From contig OW818662.1 in the NCBI GenBank assembly GCA_942492915.1, forward strand, positions 2,418,001-2,482,000: a stretch of 64,000 nt of DNA, written 5' to 3'. This stretch comes from Turneriella sp942492915. GTDB taxonomy: Bacteria; Spirochaetota; Leptospiria; Turneriellales; Turneriellaceae. Shown here piece after piece: positions 63,101-64,000 of the stretch (positions are counted from its first letter, which is position 1; each line of letters starts with the position of its first letter). The notes below the pieces were generated by a model that saw only the letters and a program-made list of their open reading frames with translations, was not told the DNA's origin and ran no database searches. The translations under genes and the position numbers were made by a program.

Positions 63101-64000
63101 GGTTGTCGGCATAGAAGACACCGGCCCAGGCATTCCCCCTCACGAGCAAGAACTAATCTTCAATGCATTCCAGCAATCCTCCACGCAAAACCAGAAGATT
63201 GGTGGTACCGGACTTGGGCTCACCATCAGTAGGCGCTTGGCAGAAATTATGGGGGGAGTTCTCACTGTCACGAGCCAGGTAGGGCAAGGAAGCACTTTTA
63301 CCTTGCGCATACCTGTATTGGCGTCGTGGGAAATCAGGGTAAAGCAGACGCCCGGCGAATTCAGCAACGTCGTCTCGCTTCTGCCCGGCCCTTCACCGGT
63401 GAAAATTCTGGTGGCAGATGATGTGCCCGAAAATCTGGAGCTCGTTAAAGCGATGCTGGAGCCTTTGGGATTTGCTGTACGCACCGCAGTAAATGGCCGC
63501 GAAGCCGTGGAGCAATTTCTGTCATGGCAGCCCTCAGCGATCATTATGGATTTGCGCATGCCTGTCATGGATGGTTATGAAGCCACAAAAGCGATACGCG
63601 CCCATGAACGGGGCGCGAATTTGCCCATTATTGTCATCACAGCCAGCGCCTTTGAAGACGATGAACGTGTGAGAACAGCCGGATTCTCCGCGTACGTGCG
63701 CAAGCCGTTTACGCTCAGTCACCTGCTGGGGGAGTTTGCGCACCACCTGAACTTGCAGTACCAGCGCGAAGAAGAAGAGCAACATTCTTCTTCAGCAACA
63801 CCGGACTCGTTGGCAACTTCAGTCCAAAAAGTTCCGCTTGAGCTGCGGGATGCAATCTGCGCTGCGGTAAAATCGGGAAATTCTGTGCATCTCAGAGAGT
63901 TGCTCGGCAGCATAAAGACAGAAGACGCGACGCTGGCAGAGCATACGCTGAATCTCGCACGCAAATTTGACTACGATGGATTATTAGAACTGTTCCGGTG
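60123..64000 (+). CDS. GAF-(PAS)5-histidine kinase-receiver protein, 3' end cut by window edge
   Basis: One frame is open from the ATG at 60123 to the last base (1292 codons). Order: a GAF-like domain (about 1-175), five PAS domains starting near residues 196, 320, 449, 577 and 699, HisKA with His843 in MSHEIRTPLNAVIGFAQ, HATPase (940-1063; LINLIGNAVKFTEAG, GTGLGLTISRR) and a receiver with Asp1143 in IIMDLRMPVMDGYEA. After it comes a helical C-terminal domain seen in other hybrid kinases. There is no membrane helix, so it senses cytosolic signals. GTG 60075 (AGGAG close before it) or TTG 60063 could give an N-terminal extension. Confidence 0.9.
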   Translation, partial: MQQTNMASQNSLNKVLIDISIRFINLPVNELDSAINSAMAELGGYTGADRFYVFSYDWQKRTASNTHEWCAQGIEPQIQMLQDYPMDNFVSWLRDHEEGKTNSIEDVRALPVDLPLRQILESQSILSTIAVPIMSDKLCLGFVGLDWVRSQKKFTSDEEMLLKIFAEMLANVRNRLMAVEALKNSLAETEASREALRASEEKYRSLINSSDAAIIMYDRNGKVLFLNSIAAAPYGKNPHELEGLNVGELFPPDQTASILKDIRLIIAAGKGEVLETKVDLAGQPRWFRTSIQPVRDPKGEIYAVMMHATDITARKEADIKVVRSEKNYRSLFVESPEAYLIFKDGVFVECNRASEQLIGGSREDIIGKSPASISPAFQPDGQPSEKYVARVVAETWEKGNNSFEFLHQRVDGTPFFAQVNLTVLEYDESPVILVTWRDITERKKSLEELQLYHERYSQALRHSKAVVWETDLDGKFTYMSPVSLVVFGYEPAEIEGKMYFYDFHPADVRDFYRRRGFEIMQAAQPLERLDNPIVRKDGEVIWVSTIGVSLYGKDGQRTGYRCVDFDITERHAAEQQTVMFREVLKQANYGAAINSIDGKFIFINEAFANMHGYTVDELMDKDLRVFHTAEQLPVVEALIKDMMQAGEFSTQEVWHMYRDGSVFPTLMSGVVIKDEKGAPAYISATALDITELKAKEAEIQKLMTAIEQSPVALLITDLEAVIQYISPAFTRITGYSRDEAIGQHTRLLKSGLNPPEMYKELWQTITSGKTWHAEWTNKKKNGEIYPERVSILPINDHRGKVSNYLAIKQDISDRRQAEEARIARQVAERANQMKSIFLANMSHEIRTPLNAVIGFAQILQRDKTLAVKQAQQVSTILRSGEHLLSLINDILDLSKIEAGRITLKESGFSLHGLLEDLRVMFLLRAEEKKLQLRLVMRDSVPEFISADEGKIRQILINLIGNAVKFTEAGTVTIHVSGEPRKNAPPTDARQLELVVGIEDTGPGIPPHEQELIFNAFQQSSTQNQKIGGTGLGLTISRRLAEIMGGVLTVTSQVGQGSTFTLRIPVLASWEIRVKQTPGEFSNVVSLLPGPSPVKILVADDVPENLELVKAMLEPLGFAVRTAVNGREAVEQFLSWQPSAIIMDLRMPVMDGYEATKAIRAHERGANLPIIVITASAFEDDERVRTAGFSAYVRKPFTLSHLLGEFAHHLNLQYQREEEEQHSSSATPDSLATSVQKVPLELRDAICAAVKSGNSVHLRELLGSIKTEDATLAEHTLNLARKFDYDGLLELFR

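Noticed and set aside
1..64000. Search for tRNA, rRNA, CRISPR, insertion sequences, prophage and restriction systems
   Set aside because: I saw no cloverleaf-like sequence in the gaps, no regularly spaced repeats, no transposase or integrase motifs and no methylase or nuclease module. The gaps are all under about 190 bases.

Overview
The window looks like chromosome of a diderm spirochaete of the Leptospiraceae, most like Turneriella or a relative. The pointers are a DUF1554 lipoprotein (a family almost confined to Leptospira-type genomes), many exported proteins and lipoproteins with relaxed lipoboxes, a TonB/ExbBD system, LolA and AsmA-type envelope proteins, and an evenly moderate-to-high G+C. 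The species assignment is inference. I see no rRNA, tRNA, CRISPR array, insertion sequence or prophage gene. Coding density is high, genes often overlap by 4 nt, and no gap exceeds about 190 bases.

Layout. 1-10.3 kb: a large repeat-containing surface lipoprotein cut by the left edge, a CsgG-like/DUF5683 membrane protein, a secreted lipase with a steric-foldase-like partner, a metallo-beta-lactamase-fold lipoprotein, a sphingosine-phosphate-lyase-like PLP enzyme paired with an FGGY sugar kinase, a small secreted helical protein and an OsmC protein. 10.4-13.6 kb: glyS-hisZ. 13.6-19.5 kb: a secreted unknown, LolA-like and AsmA-like lipid-handling proteins and a 506-residue unknown. 19.5-28.9 kb: lysS, mtnA, ccmC, a small membrane protein, the complete dTDP-rhamnose set (rmlA, C, D, B), convergent murF, and a small nucleotide-binding epimerase-like protein. 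29-33.5 kb: a TolC/CzcC-like protein and a heavy-metal-type RND pump without a membrane-fusion gene beside them.

33.5-47.7 kb is almost all minus strand: lon-dusA, a five-gene iron-uptake unit (exbB, exbD, tonB, TonB-dependent receptor, PepSY protein) behind a clear Fur-box promoter, recJ, a bactofilin, a CaCA exchanger and a DASS transporter. 47.8-64 kb: a SOUL protein, a glycosyltransferase operon, a DUF937 protein, a membrane hybrid histidine kinase, a dienoyl-CoA-isomerase-like crotonase, a divergent pair of paralogous seven-helix leucine-rich-repeat proteins, a ClC antiporter, a DUF1801 protein, a MeaC-like double-hotdog hydratase, the DUF1554 lipoprotein, and a GAF-(PAS)5-kinase-receiver protein that runs off the right edge.

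The structure least explained by the genes is a set of about ten near-perfect stem-loops (11-20 bp arms, mostly 2-5 nt loops, no T-tract) of unrelated sequence. They sit on or just after stop codons, often between genes of one operon, and some overlap coding ends. The most novel-looking proteins are the divergent membrane-LRR pair; the kinase/lyase pair and the spirochaete lipase-foldase pair also deserve attention.
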